Shown: piece by piece, positions 8,501 to 17,519 of the stretch
Layout of the letters: every line of letters begins with the position of its first letter
Position numbering within the stretch: position 1 is the first letter of the stretch
Assembly (NCBI RefSeq): GCF_003340495.1
Contig: NZ_QASA01000001.1
Location: forward strand, 3,410,001-3,474,000
DNA length: 64,000 nucleotides
DNA from: Adhaeribacter pallidiroseus
GTDB taxonomy: Bacteria > Bacteroidota > Bacteroidia > Cytophagales > Hymenobacteraceae
Direction of reading: 5' to 3'
Position numbers and translations under genes: made by a program
Notes under the pieces: generated by a model
Database searches by the model: none
Seen by the model: the letters and a program-made list of their open reading frames with translations, nothing else
Told to the model about the DNA's origin: nothing

Positions 8501-11500
8501 TACTCTTTCTTTAACAGGTACTATTAAGCAAAGCGCCGTTATTACTACTACGGCCACTCAAATCCACACGGAATACGATAATGTAAACGGTAATAATAAA
8601 GCTTCCAATAGTATTCAGGCTGGTACTGGAGTTATCACCGCGGATATTAACGTAAGTACTTCTTCCAACGCGACTACCTATTACACGGGCAACCCCGTAA
8701 CTTATACAGTGCGCACGACCAACGAAGGGCCGGATGCGGCTACCAACGTAAAAATCTATGCGCCTATGCCAGCCGGTATGACCCTCGTTTCGGGATCTCC
8801 TAAAATAGGGTCTTACGATGTTAATACCAAAATATGGACAATACCTAGTTTGGCAAATGGAGCTTATACGGAATTAACTTTAATTGGCACTCCTAACCGG
8901 GATGATAACGTAAGCGGCGATAAAACCTACTCGTTTACAGCCGAAAGAACCGCCGCCACACCAGATCAATTTGATGGTGATGCCAGCGACAACGCCAGTA
9001 CCACCCCGATTACCGTAAAAAAACGGGCAGATATTTCTACTAATATTACGGTGTCCGGAGCTAACCCGGACGGCAATTTTTATCGAGGCATAACCGAAGC
9101 ATTTTTTGAATTTGTGGTTACGAACAATGGCCCGGATATAATAACTAACTTGGAAGGAAGCGATACCCGAACGGGTACCATCACATTCACGGCTCAACCG
9201 GTAGCCGAAGCCGGTACTTCTTACAATAACGCTACTGGTGTTTGGATTGTGGGTACTTTATTGCCCGGTGAATCGAAGAAATTAACGGTTAGAGGTATCC
9301 CCAATCGATCCGGCCGCTTGTTTTTAGGTGGCTCCATTACGGATAAATCTACTTACCCATATGATAATATTCCGGAAAATAATACGGCCCGGGCCTTTTT
9401 AAACGTGGTACCGGTGGTTGATTTAGCAGTTACGAATACCGTATCTACCCCTACTTTCCAAAACGGCGACAATGTTACTTTTACGGTTACGGTGCAAAAC
9501 AAAGAAACCGAGGTGGCTACTAACGTAATTATCGAAGATATTCTACCGCAGGGACTCAATTTTGTGAGCGCTACCACTTCCGCGGGTACCTACGACCGCA
9601 CAACCGGTACATGGACCTTGGGAACGGATTTATTACCAGGAATTGCTAATACCCAAACTTTGACCTTAACCGTTAAACCTCAGGCAGCGGCTACTTATTC
9701 TACTACGGCTAAGGCCACTGCGGCACAATACGATAAAAACAACATTAATAACAGCCAAACGGCACAAACCACTGGTAATGCCACTGCCGATGTAGCTTTG
9801 AGCAGCAGCATTGCTACCGGACCTTATTACATCGGCGGTCAATACCTGGTTACGATTACGGCCACTAACAACGGCCCGGATGCAGCTACTGGCGTTGTAA
9901 TCGGCTCGGTGGTGTCTCCTGGCTTAAGGCTAGTAACCGGCAGCGGTGTACCCGCCCCGGGTACCACCATTGATCCCGCTACCGGCCGATGGTTAATTGG
10001 AAATTTGCCGGTTAATCAATCTAAAAATTTAACCCTCTTGGTAGAACCCACAGCGAGTGGCAGCCTAAACAATGTGGGATATAAATTAGCTGAAAATGAA
10101 TTTGACCCGAATGGTGGCACTACCAGCAGCGGAAATAACAGTACCGTTATTGTACTAAATGTCTCCGACCGGCCAACTACTTACCAAGTGTTACTATCCG
10201 GTAGGCATTACTTTTACTTTACCACGGGCCAACACATTGCTGTAGCCAACGACCCGGATGGTTCTATTCAATCAGCTACTTTTGTGGGTGGAACCCGAAA
10301 TAATGTTTCTACCTCCTTGCCTACCGGTATTCGTTTAGAGCCGAATGGTGAACTGGAAGTAACGAACCAATACGACCTGCAACCTGGTGTATACAAATTA
10401 ATAATTGAAACGGTTGACGCTGGTGGTGGAATTTCCCTGAACGAAATCACCTACGTTATTTCCGACGACTGGGACAACGACGGGATTGCCGATGATGTAG
10501 ACTTAGATGACAACAACGACGGCGTTATAACAGAACCCGGAGCCACGAATCCTACGGGCGATGCCGACAATGATGGTATTTATAATTACCTCGACCGCGA
10601 CTTTAATCATCCGATTTATGGGGCATTCCGGGATCAGAATGGCGACGGAATTCATGATGGGTTTGATTTAGATTTAGACGGCCTAATCCGCGGCTTCGAT
10701 GTGGATATTGATGGCGATGGCATTACCAATGTAATAGAAGCCTACGGCGGGGTGATACCCACGAATATTAATTACAACCCCCAAACCGGTACAATCGGAG
10801 GACCTGTCAATGAATTTGGAATTCCGCTGGCTATATTAAGATCCGGTACCAACAATCAATCTATCCTGCCGGCTTTAGATTCGGATAAAGATGGCCGTCG
10901 CGATTATGAAGACATAGATTCCGATAACGATGGCATTTTAGACGCCATTGAGGCACAAGCCACCAGTAATTTTATAAATAAATCTTTAACAGATGCCGAT
11001 AGAGATGGTTTAGATGATCGTTACGATTTAACCTGTGGTTGCGGTTCCAACGGAGTTACCATTATCCCGATAAATACCGATAATCAGGATAAACCAGACT
11101 ATCTGGACCTGGATAGTGATAATGATCTTTCTGCGGATTACATTGAGGCTTATGACGACAACCTGGACGGTACTGTTATTGATGATTTAAAACTACGAGC
11201 GCTTAATTTTGAAAGTAACAATAACAATATTGCCTACTACACTACCACCGACGACAACCGCAACAACATACCCAACTGGTTAGAATTAAATAACACGAGC
11301 CAGTATCCGCAATTTTTAACCTATGTAACACCTCCGGGTGCCACTTACTATTACGATAGAAACCAAGATGGTTTAGTAGATTTATTTGATCCTTCCGCAG
11401 GCGGCCGGCGAAGTTTCTTACAAACAAATAGTACTACCAATGAATATGTCTTCCGATCTGCGGGCAATGTGGTATTACTACCTGTTACCTTAGTTACTTT

Positions 11501-12026
11501 TGCCGCTACTGCGCAACCTAATGGAAACCAATTAAACTGGAGTACTGCCTCCGAGAAAAGCAATGCTTACTTTATAATAGAAAGAAGCCAGGATGGCAAA
11601 ATTTTCGAAGCAATTGGGGAAGTAAAGGGCCACGGTAACAGTAACCAGCTAGTGCAATACACCTTCTTGGATAAACAAGCGCCGGGCAACGTAACTTATT
11701 ACCGCTTAAAACAAGTAGATACCAATAGTAAATTTGCTTACAGCCATATTATTGCCGTGCAACGCGGTATCCGGAATTTAATTGTACCTACCGCTAAACT
11801 ATATCCGAATCCGGCAACGGCAGTTACTAACCTGGATTTAGCCGAACTACCTGCACAGGAATTTACTGTTACCATCATAAACATAACTGGTAAAATAGTA
11901 AAACAAACTTCCGGAAAAGGCAGCAATCGGGTGCCATTAGACATTAGCCATTTGGCAACTGGTAAGTACATTATTCAAATCAAAGGCACTAATTACTTCC
12001 AAAATTTAAATTTTATTAAAAATTAG
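5581..12026 (+). pseudogene. Giant secreted DUF11-repeat protein with T9SS sorting domain, split by a frameshift
   Basis: Read as one gene this encodes about 2150 residues. It has a signal peptide (LLFVLLLTFTQLSFG) and an N-terminal beta-rich region of about 460 residues without a family I recognise. Eight tandem DUF11/TIGR01451 repeats follow (about 7180-10150), then a cadherin-like segment (about 10160-10470) and Asp/Asn-rich thrombospondin type 3-like calcium-binding stretches (DVDLDDNNDG, DADNDGIYNYLD, DSDNDGILDAIE). It ends in a type A T9SS C-terminal domain beginning LYPNPATA. The frame changes at the T6 run 6981-6986: the upstream frame runs to 7101 with nonsense sequence, while the downstream frame continues from FFPAPQAQLFGIAP. 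One more T restores a single frame. Such proteins are exported by T9SS and act as cell-surface stalks or adhesins (inference). The leader is A/T-rich. Confidence 0.8.
7180..10150 (+). repeat. Array of eight DUF11 repeats (protein-level tandem repeat)
   Basis: Eight copies of about 120-130 codons start with variants of ADVxVTNTV near 7180, 7533, 7893, 8260, 8640, 9030, 9420 and 9786. Each contains TYTVTVTNNGPxxATNVxVxD, then a GxWxVGTL strand, then TATQxHxExDNNxxNN. DNA identity between copies is low, so the duplication is old. Confidence 0.85.
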
Positions 12027-12104
12027 CGGAAGCTTGTTTTAAAACCAGATGCTTATTTATACTGCTCTGGTTTAATTCAGTGAATAGTTAACCCAATAAA
12101 ATTG

Positions 12105-12149
12105 AAAACCTACCCGATTACTATTTTCTAGTACGTGGGGTAGGTTTTT
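12105..12149 (+). terminator. Intrinsic terminator after the DUF11 gene
   Basis: The stem AAAACCTACCC (12105-12115) pairs with GGGTAGGTTTT (12138-12148) and is followed by a T-rich tail. Confidence 0.75.
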
Positions 12150-12433
12150 CTTTTACCAAATAGTTGCTACTAGTTAACACAGCAGGCTACTCGTAACGGT
12201 TTTATAGTATTTATCAGCTTAACTTTATTTAGAATCTACTTATTCGTTTTTTTTATTGCTTAGCCAGGAGTTGGTGTAACTAAATTCTAATTTTACCATT
12301 TCTGAAGCCTCATTCTTAACAATTTAGTTCTTCGGACTGTATAAAGGAGGTGCCCTAGCGGGCTAATGACAAAATTTAAAAAATTCTAAAGGAATCTGGT
12401 ATTTAAGAATGTTCCCTACAGCCGAGCCTATTT
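12150..12433 (+). other. Intergenic region before the cytochrome b gene
   Basis: No gene seen. It contains one copy of the recurrent A/T motif AAATTTAAAAAATT (12372-12385), about 50 bases before the next ATG. Confidence 0.55.
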
Positions 12434-13093
12434 ATGAAACAGATAATTGAAAAGCATCCGGTAGCAATCCGTTGGTTTCATTGGCTAAACTTTCCCCTTT
12501 TAGCTATTATGATTTGGAGTGGATTGTTGATTTACTGGGCCCATGATGTTTACCGGATAGGCTGGGCAGATCAAACGTTGCTCCATTTCTTTCCCGATTC
12601 TTTTTACAAAGCATTAAAAATTCCGTTCCGGTTAGCCGAAGGCATGTCGTTGCATTTTGTGGGTATGTGGCTTTTTCTGCTGAATGGCTTCTTGTACGTA
12701 CTCTACACTATTTTTTCCGGGGAGTGGCGTTACTTACTACCAAACAAGCATTCTTTTCGCGAAGCCTGGCAAGTAACGTTATATGATCTGGGAATTTCAA
12801 AAATACATCCACCCAAGCGTAAATTTAACGGGGCGCAGCAAATTGCTTATACCGCAGTGATACTAATGGGCATAGGCTCGGTACTAACCGGCTGGGCAAT
12901 TTATAAACCAATTCAGTTACGTTGGCTTTGTTCGCTATTGGGTGGGTATGCCTCTGCTCGTTGGCTGCACTTTGCTTTAACCATGGGCTATGTTTTGTTT
13001 TTTATCATTCATCTTATCCAGGTAATTCGGGCGGGTTGGAATAAATTTCAAGCCATGATAACCGGCTTCGAAATAAAACAGACTGCCAAATAA
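12434..13093 (+). CDS. Cytochrome b561-type membrane subunit
   Basis: A 219-residue integral membrane protein with about four helices, of the prokaryotic cytochrome b561 / Ni-hydrogenase cytochrome b fold. Candidate haem ligands are His15 in IRWFHWLN, the His in MSLHFVGMW, the His in ARWLHFALTM and the His in FFIIHLIQ. Helices lie near 17-36, 70-95, 137-160 and 175-200. It sits 26 bases upstream of a Tat-exported molybdoenzyme. The pair therefore looks like a membrane electron donor/acceptor plus periplasmic catalytic subunit, analogous to MsrQ/MsrP (YedZ/YedY) but with a b561-type rather than a six-helix YedZ-type partner. The two genes are almost certainly co-transcribed. Confidence 0.85.
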   Translation: MKQIIEKHPVAIRWFHWLNFPLLAIMIWSGLLIYWAHDVYRIGWADQTLLHFFPDSFYKALKIPFRLAEGMSLHFVGMWLFLLNGFLYVLYTIFSGEWRYLLPNKHSFREAWQVTLYDLGISKIHPPKRKFNGAQQIAYTAVILMGIGSVLTGWAIYKPIQLRWLCSLLGGYASARWLHFALTMGYVLFFIIHLIQVIRAGWNKFQAMITGFEIKQTAK

Positions 13094-13119
13094 GATTAAT
13101 AAACCCAACCGCAAATCCA

Positions 13120-13926
13120 ATGGAAGATAAAGAACCGCTACCAACAGAAGAGGTAAGTGATCAAACAATAAGGCGGCGCACTTTTTTGGCATTTACAGTA
13201 TTTACGCTGGCTGGCGTGGGGAGCGCTGGTCTGTGGCAGATTTTTAAAAATTTACCTAAAAACAAGAACCGGCTGTCTACCCCAATCCGAAAAGTGCTGG
13301 GGTTTAACGAGCAAGTAAACACTTTACTATTTAGCGAAAAGCATTTGGCGCCAACTTATCCGGTGGCTGCTGCCGGGCGTGCTCCCCGTGTAAACGGCAA
13401 GGTAGGTTTAGCGGCGCAAGATTTTGACCCAGAAACCTGGCAACTGCAGGTTAACACCCCGCATAAAGCTCTGACGAAATTTATTACGCTCAGCGCGATA
13501 AAACAACTACCTAAAACCGAACTAGTAGTTGATTTTAAGTGCATTGAAGGTTGGAATCAAATTGTGCATTATGGTGGCGTAACTTTCGCAGATTTTTTAA
13601 AATTTTATCAGTTAGGCACCTTATCGGGCAAGCTCCTGGCGCTCAACCAGCCCGCCGATTGGTATGCTTATGTGGGTCTGGAAACGCCGGATCGCCAGTA
13701 CTACGTGGGTTTAGATATGCCCAGTGTGCTTCATCCGCAAACCTTACTTTGTTACGAAATAAACGGCGAGGCTTTGCCCTTAAAACACGGCGCCCCGCTT
13801 CGGCTCATTATTCCTACTAAATACGGAGTAAAAAGCTTAAAACGCATTGGCACTATTTTCTTTTCCGAAACGCCGCCCCGCGATTACTGGCACGAGCAAG
13901 GTTACGTTTACGATGCTGCTTTGTAG
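13120..13926 (+). CDS. Tat-exported molybdopterin oxidoreductase (sulfite oxidase / MsrP fold)
   Basis: A 268-residue protein with a twin-arginine signal (R18-R19-R20 then TFLAF) followed by a hydrophobic stretch, so the folded enzyme is exported with its cofactor. The core is the sulfite oxidase molybdopterin domain. Cys141 in DFKCIEGW is the expected molybdenum ligand, followed by GVTFADFL, and the end LRLIIPTKYGVKSLKRIGTI is typical of the family. The large spacer before the core (about 45-105) is unlike minimal YedY. Substrates in the family include sulfite and methionine sulfoxide; nothing in the sequence settles which applies here. The cytochrome b gene 26 bases upstream is its likely electron partner. 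Confidence 0.85.
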   Translation: MEDKEPLPTEEVSDQTIRRRTFLAFTVFTLAGVGSAGLWQIFKNLPKNKNRLSTPIRKVLGFNEQVNTLLFSEKHLAPTYPVAAAGRAPRVNGKVGLAAQDFDPETWQLQVNTPHKALTKFITLSAIKQLPKTELVVDFKCIEGWNQIVHYGGVTFADFLKFYQLGTLSGKLLALNQPADWYAYVGLETPDRQYYVGLDMPSVLHPQTLLCYEINGEALPLKHGAPLRLIIPTKYGVKSLKRIGTIFFSETPPRDYWHEQGYVYDAAL

Positions 13927-13927
13927 A

Positions 13928-14049
13928 ATAAAGCAAGGTATAAATTTAAAAATTCTAAGTGGCGCCGGTGGTAACGTAAACCATGTTTATACAAGGTATC
14001 TCCAGAAGATATACTGCCCTTCTAAGTGCTGAGGTAACCCTTGCTTTAT
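13928..14049. other. Stem-closed 122-base intergenic segment, possible structured RNA or terminator region
   Basis: ATAAAGCAAGG (13928-13938) and CCTTGCTTTAT (14039-14049) are perfect 11-base complements with about 100 bases between them. They start 2 bases after the molybdoenzyme stop codon. The interior has smaller self-complementary parts (GTATCT...AGATAC near 13996-14014). It could be a long 3'-UTR fold or a remnant element. Nothing coding was seen in the segment. Confidence 0.3.
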
Positions 14050-14240
14050 CTTTCACCCTTTACTGTATGCGAAATAGCTGCATTTACTTAACAAGCTTTT
14101 TTTAAGCGCTATTCTTTTCCGGGAGAGCATACTCGTCTGAGAAGTTCCAGGAACGCGTTCGGGCTACGGCTTTTACGACAACAAACCTGCTGCCTTCTTT
14201 CCTGGGTTTAATTGGTAATGCAAACAGCAAAATCGCTGGA

Positions 14241-14685
14241 TTAATGCATTAATTCCAGAACAGGTACTGGTTTTTCAATTTCGAACTCCATGATCGGGTT
14301 TTTGGCACGCAACCAGGAAAAAAGTTCTTCGGCTTGGGCGAGCCGGGCTGGTGGGGGTAATGAAACGGTGTTGCCTTTAGTTACAAGGCTACATTTTAAA
14401 AATCGGGTGGCATTAAAGTACGTTAACTTCTCAAATGCGGCGTAGGGTATTTTTTTAGCTTTACTAAAATGGCTTTTCTTTAATAGATAAGTAAGAATCC
14501 TGGAAATCAGCTACGGTAGTAAAATACTTAATCGCTAATAATTCCAGAAAAATACCGGTTCCGGTGGCAAACAGCATTGCTAATCCGGTTCCAAAGTGGT
14601 CCTGCAACTCCCGAAATAAAAGCACCGGAAGAATTATAATGAAGTGCGACTTCCAATTAACTTGGGTAAATTTATACTGCGCCAT
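14241..14685 (-). pseudogene. PH-like membrane protein, frameshifted
   Basis: The first frame (14685 to 14464) gives 73 residues: a short cytoplasmic start, two hydrophobic segments (FIIILPVLLF and GLAMLFATGTGIFLELLAI) and a soluble stretch ending YLSIKEKPF before TAG. In the next frame the protein continues without a stop as SKAKKIPYAAFEKLTYFNAT...LELMH to the TAA at 14241-14243, about 74 more residues. Removing one base from the TTTT just before the TAG joins them into a protein of about 147 residues. The layout (two helices, then a small beta-rich domain with a Phe/Tyr-rich strand) resembles bacterial PH-domain (YdbT/DUF304-like) membrane proteins; this family call is tentative. Whether the indel is real or a base-call error is unknown. 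Confidence 0.55.
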
Positions 14686-14857
14686 AAACCCGTTATGTAA
14701 GCTACAATATACTAAAATGTTGGCGCCCTAATCAGAATTACTAGTAAATTTCAAAATCTGACACTCTAATTACTCATTTAAATACAAGAATGCCTTTTAT
14801 TCAGCCTATAAACGGACTTTCGCGGGTATGCTTACTTAAAAAATTTAAAAAATACTT

Positions 14858-15679
14858 TTAAGCCATTACCGAAATCATCTCTAAGCTAACTTCGCCTAAG
14901 GCTTTGTTGCCAGCGATTGCTACCTGGTTCCTGATTTGTTCGGGACGGATGCTTTTGGAAAACAACTTCCAGGCAATAGCCGGAGAAATAATAACTTGGG
15001 TGTCCGGCTTATTGGTAACAGCTTTAAGCAGAGTCCATTGCGCGGCTTTTCGCACCAAAAACCAGTTGCCGCCGGCAGCGGTAGTTACCGAAATTTGAAC
15101 AGTGGTTCCTTCTTCGGCGTTCACGTGCTGGTAAGTAGCCGCTAGCCCGTGCATAAAAGTGGAAATAAACGGATAGAAGAATTTTTTTGTTAAAATGCCA
15201 GGTTGGTTTACCGCCTCCCGGATCTGCTGGTGGTGCAGCCATTTCTCGGTATATTCCCGGGCCAGGTGCAATTCATTCAAACTTTCCTGTTCGCCGGCCC
15301 AAGCCACCGGGAATATAGCTTTTTCCTGTAAGTTAAGGCTTTGGTAATAGGCACTAACCAACGGGCCCGTAATTTCATGGAGTAAGATAAGAACGCCGGG
15401 GCTTATTCTTTTGCAGGCCTTTACCCAATCGGCATTTAATTGATTTAACCAGTTTACCAAATCCGGGTAAGCGGAAATGGCGGGAGGCTGCTCGCCAAAA
15501 TAACGATCGCGCTGCATGGATAGCACCCGCAGATTACCATCCAGTAAATGCGCCACAACGTCTTTTACTTGCCAGCGTTTGGCCACCGTGGGTTTTTCCC
15601 AGTCTTCCGGCCTTAATGTTTTCAGGAGTTGAATTAGCTTTTGGTCTAATTCGGCAAATAAATGTTTTACTTCCGGCAT
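14858..15679 (-). CDS. DinB/MDMPI-superfamily protein
   Basis: A 273-residue protein. Residues 1-150 form the four-helix DinB/maleylpyruvate-isomerase-N fold. The opening LFAELDQKLIQLLKTLRPEDWEKPT, the metal-ligand WQVKDVVAHLLDGN (His44) and the later HLAREYTEKWLHHQQIREA (histidines at about 146 and 154) match the TIGR03083 actinobacterial-type family. Residues about 175-270 look like the SCP2/MDMPI C-terminal domain (VQISVTTAAGGNWFLVRK). Members are metal-dependent thiol transferases or of unknown role. Bacteroidota have no mycothiol, so the thiol cofactor here is unclear. It is transcribed in the same direction as the two genes flanking it, but with gaps of over 75 bases. Confidence 0.8.
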   Translation of the reverse strand: MPEVKHLFAELDQKLIQLLKTLRPEDWEKPTVAKRWQVKDVVAHLLDGNLRVLSMQRDRYFGEQPPAISAYPDLVNWLNQLNADWVKACKRISPGVLILLHEITGPLVSAYYQSLNLQEKAIFPVAWAGEQESLNELHLAREYTEKWLHHQQIREAVNQPGILTKKFFYPFISTFMHGLAATYQHVNAEEGTTVQISVTTAAGGNWFLVRKAAQWTLLKAVTNKPDTQVIISPAIAWKLFSKSIRPEQIRNQVAIAGNKALGEVSLEMISVMA

Positions 15680-15755
15680 GTTTGTTTCGGGTATTGCCAG
15701 GTAAATATAAGCCGTAAAACTCAGCTTAACATAGCCATCCGGCTTGCATCACAAA

Positions 15756-16115
15756 CTACGAATAATGCACAAAAGCTTTACAAACTTTCCGGTCTTCGTT
15801 AAAAAATAAAATTTCAGCGGCTTTTTGGTTGGTGGCTTTATTTAAGTAATAAATTGTTAAAGCGTTAATACCGGTTAAAACATTCAAGATTTTAAATTCC
15901 AGATTCGGGATTTTTTTTAAACCCATTTCCCAATAAGCTTTAACCGCCTCTTTGCTGGCTAGCCGCCCGTTGCTTTCGTCTACCAGGAGCAACGCCAAGG
16001 GCGTTTCTATCACAAAATCGGCGGTATAATGCGCCAACACCGCATCTAAATTATGATTGTTCCAAGCATTTGCCCAATCGCGGGCAAACTTCTAGGCAAA
16101 TTCTATCGTCAGCAT
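15756..16115 (-). pseudogene. NTF2/SnoaL-like protein with an in-frame TAG at codon 8
   Basis: From the ATG at 16113-16115 the frame reads MLTIEFA, a TAG stop (16092-16094), then KFARDWANAWNNHNLDAVLAHY and on to the end at 15756 without another stop. The region after the stop keeps the start of the NTF2-like cone fold, including the WNNHNLDAVLAHYTADF pattern. The stop most simply comes from a CAG (Gln) to TAG change. Translation could begin only at the later ATG of the TADF region, losing helix 1, or at a non-ATG codon. The upstream ATG has the A/T-rich leader usual here (TTTAAAAATTTAAAA). Function is unknown; such single-domain proteins are often small isomerases or cyclases. Confidence 0.6.
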
Positions 16116-16287
16116 TTTTAAATTTTTAAAGGGTTTACCGCATCATTTTTTTAAATTTCAACTGTTCTAAGACCTTGTGTTTCGGTAATTTGTTTAAAGC
16201 TGCAGCAAAGAGATAAGTGCTTTTTATTCATCAGCATTAAACTGCTTCTATTAATTAATTACTTGCCGGATAAAAATTCTGAGACCG

Positions 16288-16389
16288 ATGCTGGGGGATG
16301 GTACTACTGCTGGCAAGAACGCCCTGGTAGAATACCTTTTGGCAGTATCCCGGCTGCCCTATTTGCGTACGTTAGTCCCGAAGCGTTAA
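16288..16389 (+). pseudogene. Possible fragment of an NAD(P)-binding oxidoreductase
   Basis: A 33-codon reading frame contains LGDGTTAGKNALVEYLLA and RTLVPKR. This resembles the first beta-alpha-beta unit (GxxGxxG, helix, second strand) of NmrA/HTATIP2-like NAD(P)H-binding proteins. The frame then stops and I could not find the rest of the domain, so this is at best a decayed remnant. The surrounding 380 bases hold no intact gene. Confidence 0.3.
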
Positions 16390-16498
16390 GAATAAGTTTA
16401 GATTGTACTTTTTGGCGTACTTTTAAACCCATCCGTGGCACGCTTAATACAGCGGATAGATAAAACAAGGGCTTTTCGGGCCAGCGTAGCTACAGCTC

Positions 16499-16960
16499 TT
16501 ATTTATTAGCGTTTAATTGTTTAAACAAAGCGTACAAATCTGGTTGCGGACGGGCTTCTACTACCCAGTTATCAATTACCTTTACAATAAATACTTCCTG
16601 AATATTTATTACATTTTGCGTAGCCGGTATTCCCCAGAACTCGCCTTGGTGGGTAGCGGTAACATTTACCAGTGCCACTACCGTATCATTTTCCGCGAGC
16701 ATTTCCTGCACGGTCATGTGCAAGTCCGGGAAAGCCGTAAAGAAATAACCCAAGTAGTTCGACAGATTGGTGCGGCCGCTTCCTATAGCACCAGTAGGAG
16801 CTACGGAATAAAACTCTTCCGCAAAAATCTGGGAAATAACATCTAAGCGTTTTTGGTTAATTACCTCGTTAAAATGACGCAGCACCAGCTGTTTATTAGC
16901 TTCTAGATTCGGAGTAGAAATAGAAGCAAGTAAATTGGATTGATTAAGAGTTGCGTTCAT
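16499..16960 (-). CDS. SnoaL-like ester cyclase family protein
   Basis: A 153-residue single-domain protein of the SnoaL/polyketide cyclase branch of the NTF2-like fold. The N-terminal helix NKQLVLRHFNEVINQKRLDVISQIFAEEF, the GRTNLSNYLGYFFTAFPDLHMTVQEMLAENDTVV block and the TATHQGEFWGIPATQN strand are diagnostic. In the family a His and an Asp line the pocket; the histidine of PDLHMTV and that of TATHQG are candidates. The substrate is unknown. It is transcribed away from the Reg_prop kinase at 17520, and the shared 559-base gap carries three ATCCCC-type dyads, so it may belong to that kinase's regulon. An A/T motif lies directly upstream of the ATG. Confidence 0.85.
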   Translation of the reverse strand: MNATLNQSNLLASISTPNLEANKQLVLRHFNEVINQKRLDVISQIFAEEFYSVAPTGAIGSGRTNLSNYLGYFFTAFPDLHMTVQEMLAENDTVVALVNVTATHQGEFWGIPATQNVINIQEVFIVKVIDNWVVEARPQPDLYALFKQLNANK

Positions 16961-17101
16961 GATTTTTACAGATTTTTTTAAATTTTTTGATTGCTAGGCA
17001 GCCCCATTTCGAAAGGATCTGCTATTATTTTTTTTCACGGTCTGGTCCGTAATCCTTGGCTGTTATCCCTACAAAGAGCGTAAAAAAGGCGAACACCTAC
17101 A

Positions 17102-17117
17102 ATCCCCGAATTTGGGG
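17102..17117. promoter_or_regulatory. Dyad A, degenerate copy of ATCCCC-N6-GGGGAT
   Basis: ATCCCC (17102-17107), six bases, then GGGG (17114-17117) followed by GG rather than AT. Its centre is 63 bases (six helical turns) from that of dyad B. It is a candidate binding site for the response regulator encoded at 20847. Confidence 0.4.
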
Positions 17118-17154
17118 GGAATTGCCGGATTCCAAGTAGATCTGTAATGGTGAT

Positions 17155-17192
17155 AAATCAAAAAATCCCCACATTCGGGGATTTTTTGATTT
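17155..17192. promoter_or_regulatory. Dyad B, ATCCCC-N6-GGGGAT inside a 16-bp hairpin
   Basis: The dyad (17165-17182) is perfect and is extended by AAATCAAAA/TTTTGATTT into a 16-bp stem with a 6-base loop and T6 tract. By shape it could be a bidirectional terminator. However, it lies between two divergent genes, where a terminator is not expected, and it shares its core with dyads A and C, so an operator role is favoured. Confidence 0.45.
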
Positions 17193-17422
17193 ACGGAAAG
17201 TTATAAAAAGAACCTGTTTAAAGTTTTTGTTTGCTATAAGGTACATTTACCGGAATACAAGCTAGTAGCGCACCCGGTTACAACGGTACCGTAAACCTAG
17301 CCAGTTCCCGTAATTTTCCGGAATAAATGCCAGATGAAATACTCCATACAATAATAATTTTTTGCTTGGTGGCAGGAATCTCGTTCGGTACGACCAATTT
17401 TGTAAAAAAGAACTCCAAACTA

Positions 17423-17478
17423 ATCCCCAATTGTGGGGATATTTTTAAATTTATAACTCCTTGAAATTCATAATTTTG
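17423..17478 (+). promoter_or_regulatory. Dyad C and -7 box upstream of the Reg_prop kinase
   Basis: A perfect ATCCCC-N6-GGGGAT dyad (17423-17440) is followed 30 bases later by the Bacteroidota -7 element TAATTTTG (17471-17478), 41 bases before the ATG at 17520. The dyad centre would be near -50 relative to transcription start, a usual place for an activating response regulator. No clear -33 TTTG is present, which fits an activator-dependent promoter. Confidence 0.5.
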
Positions 17479-17519
17479 TTACTTGCAGCATTTTTTTAGA
17501 AAAATAAAAAGCGGGTTAC

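Noticed and set aside
17155-17192. Ordinary terminator
   Set aside because: It has the shape, but it lies between two divergent gene starts and shares its core with two further dyads, so an operator is favoured.
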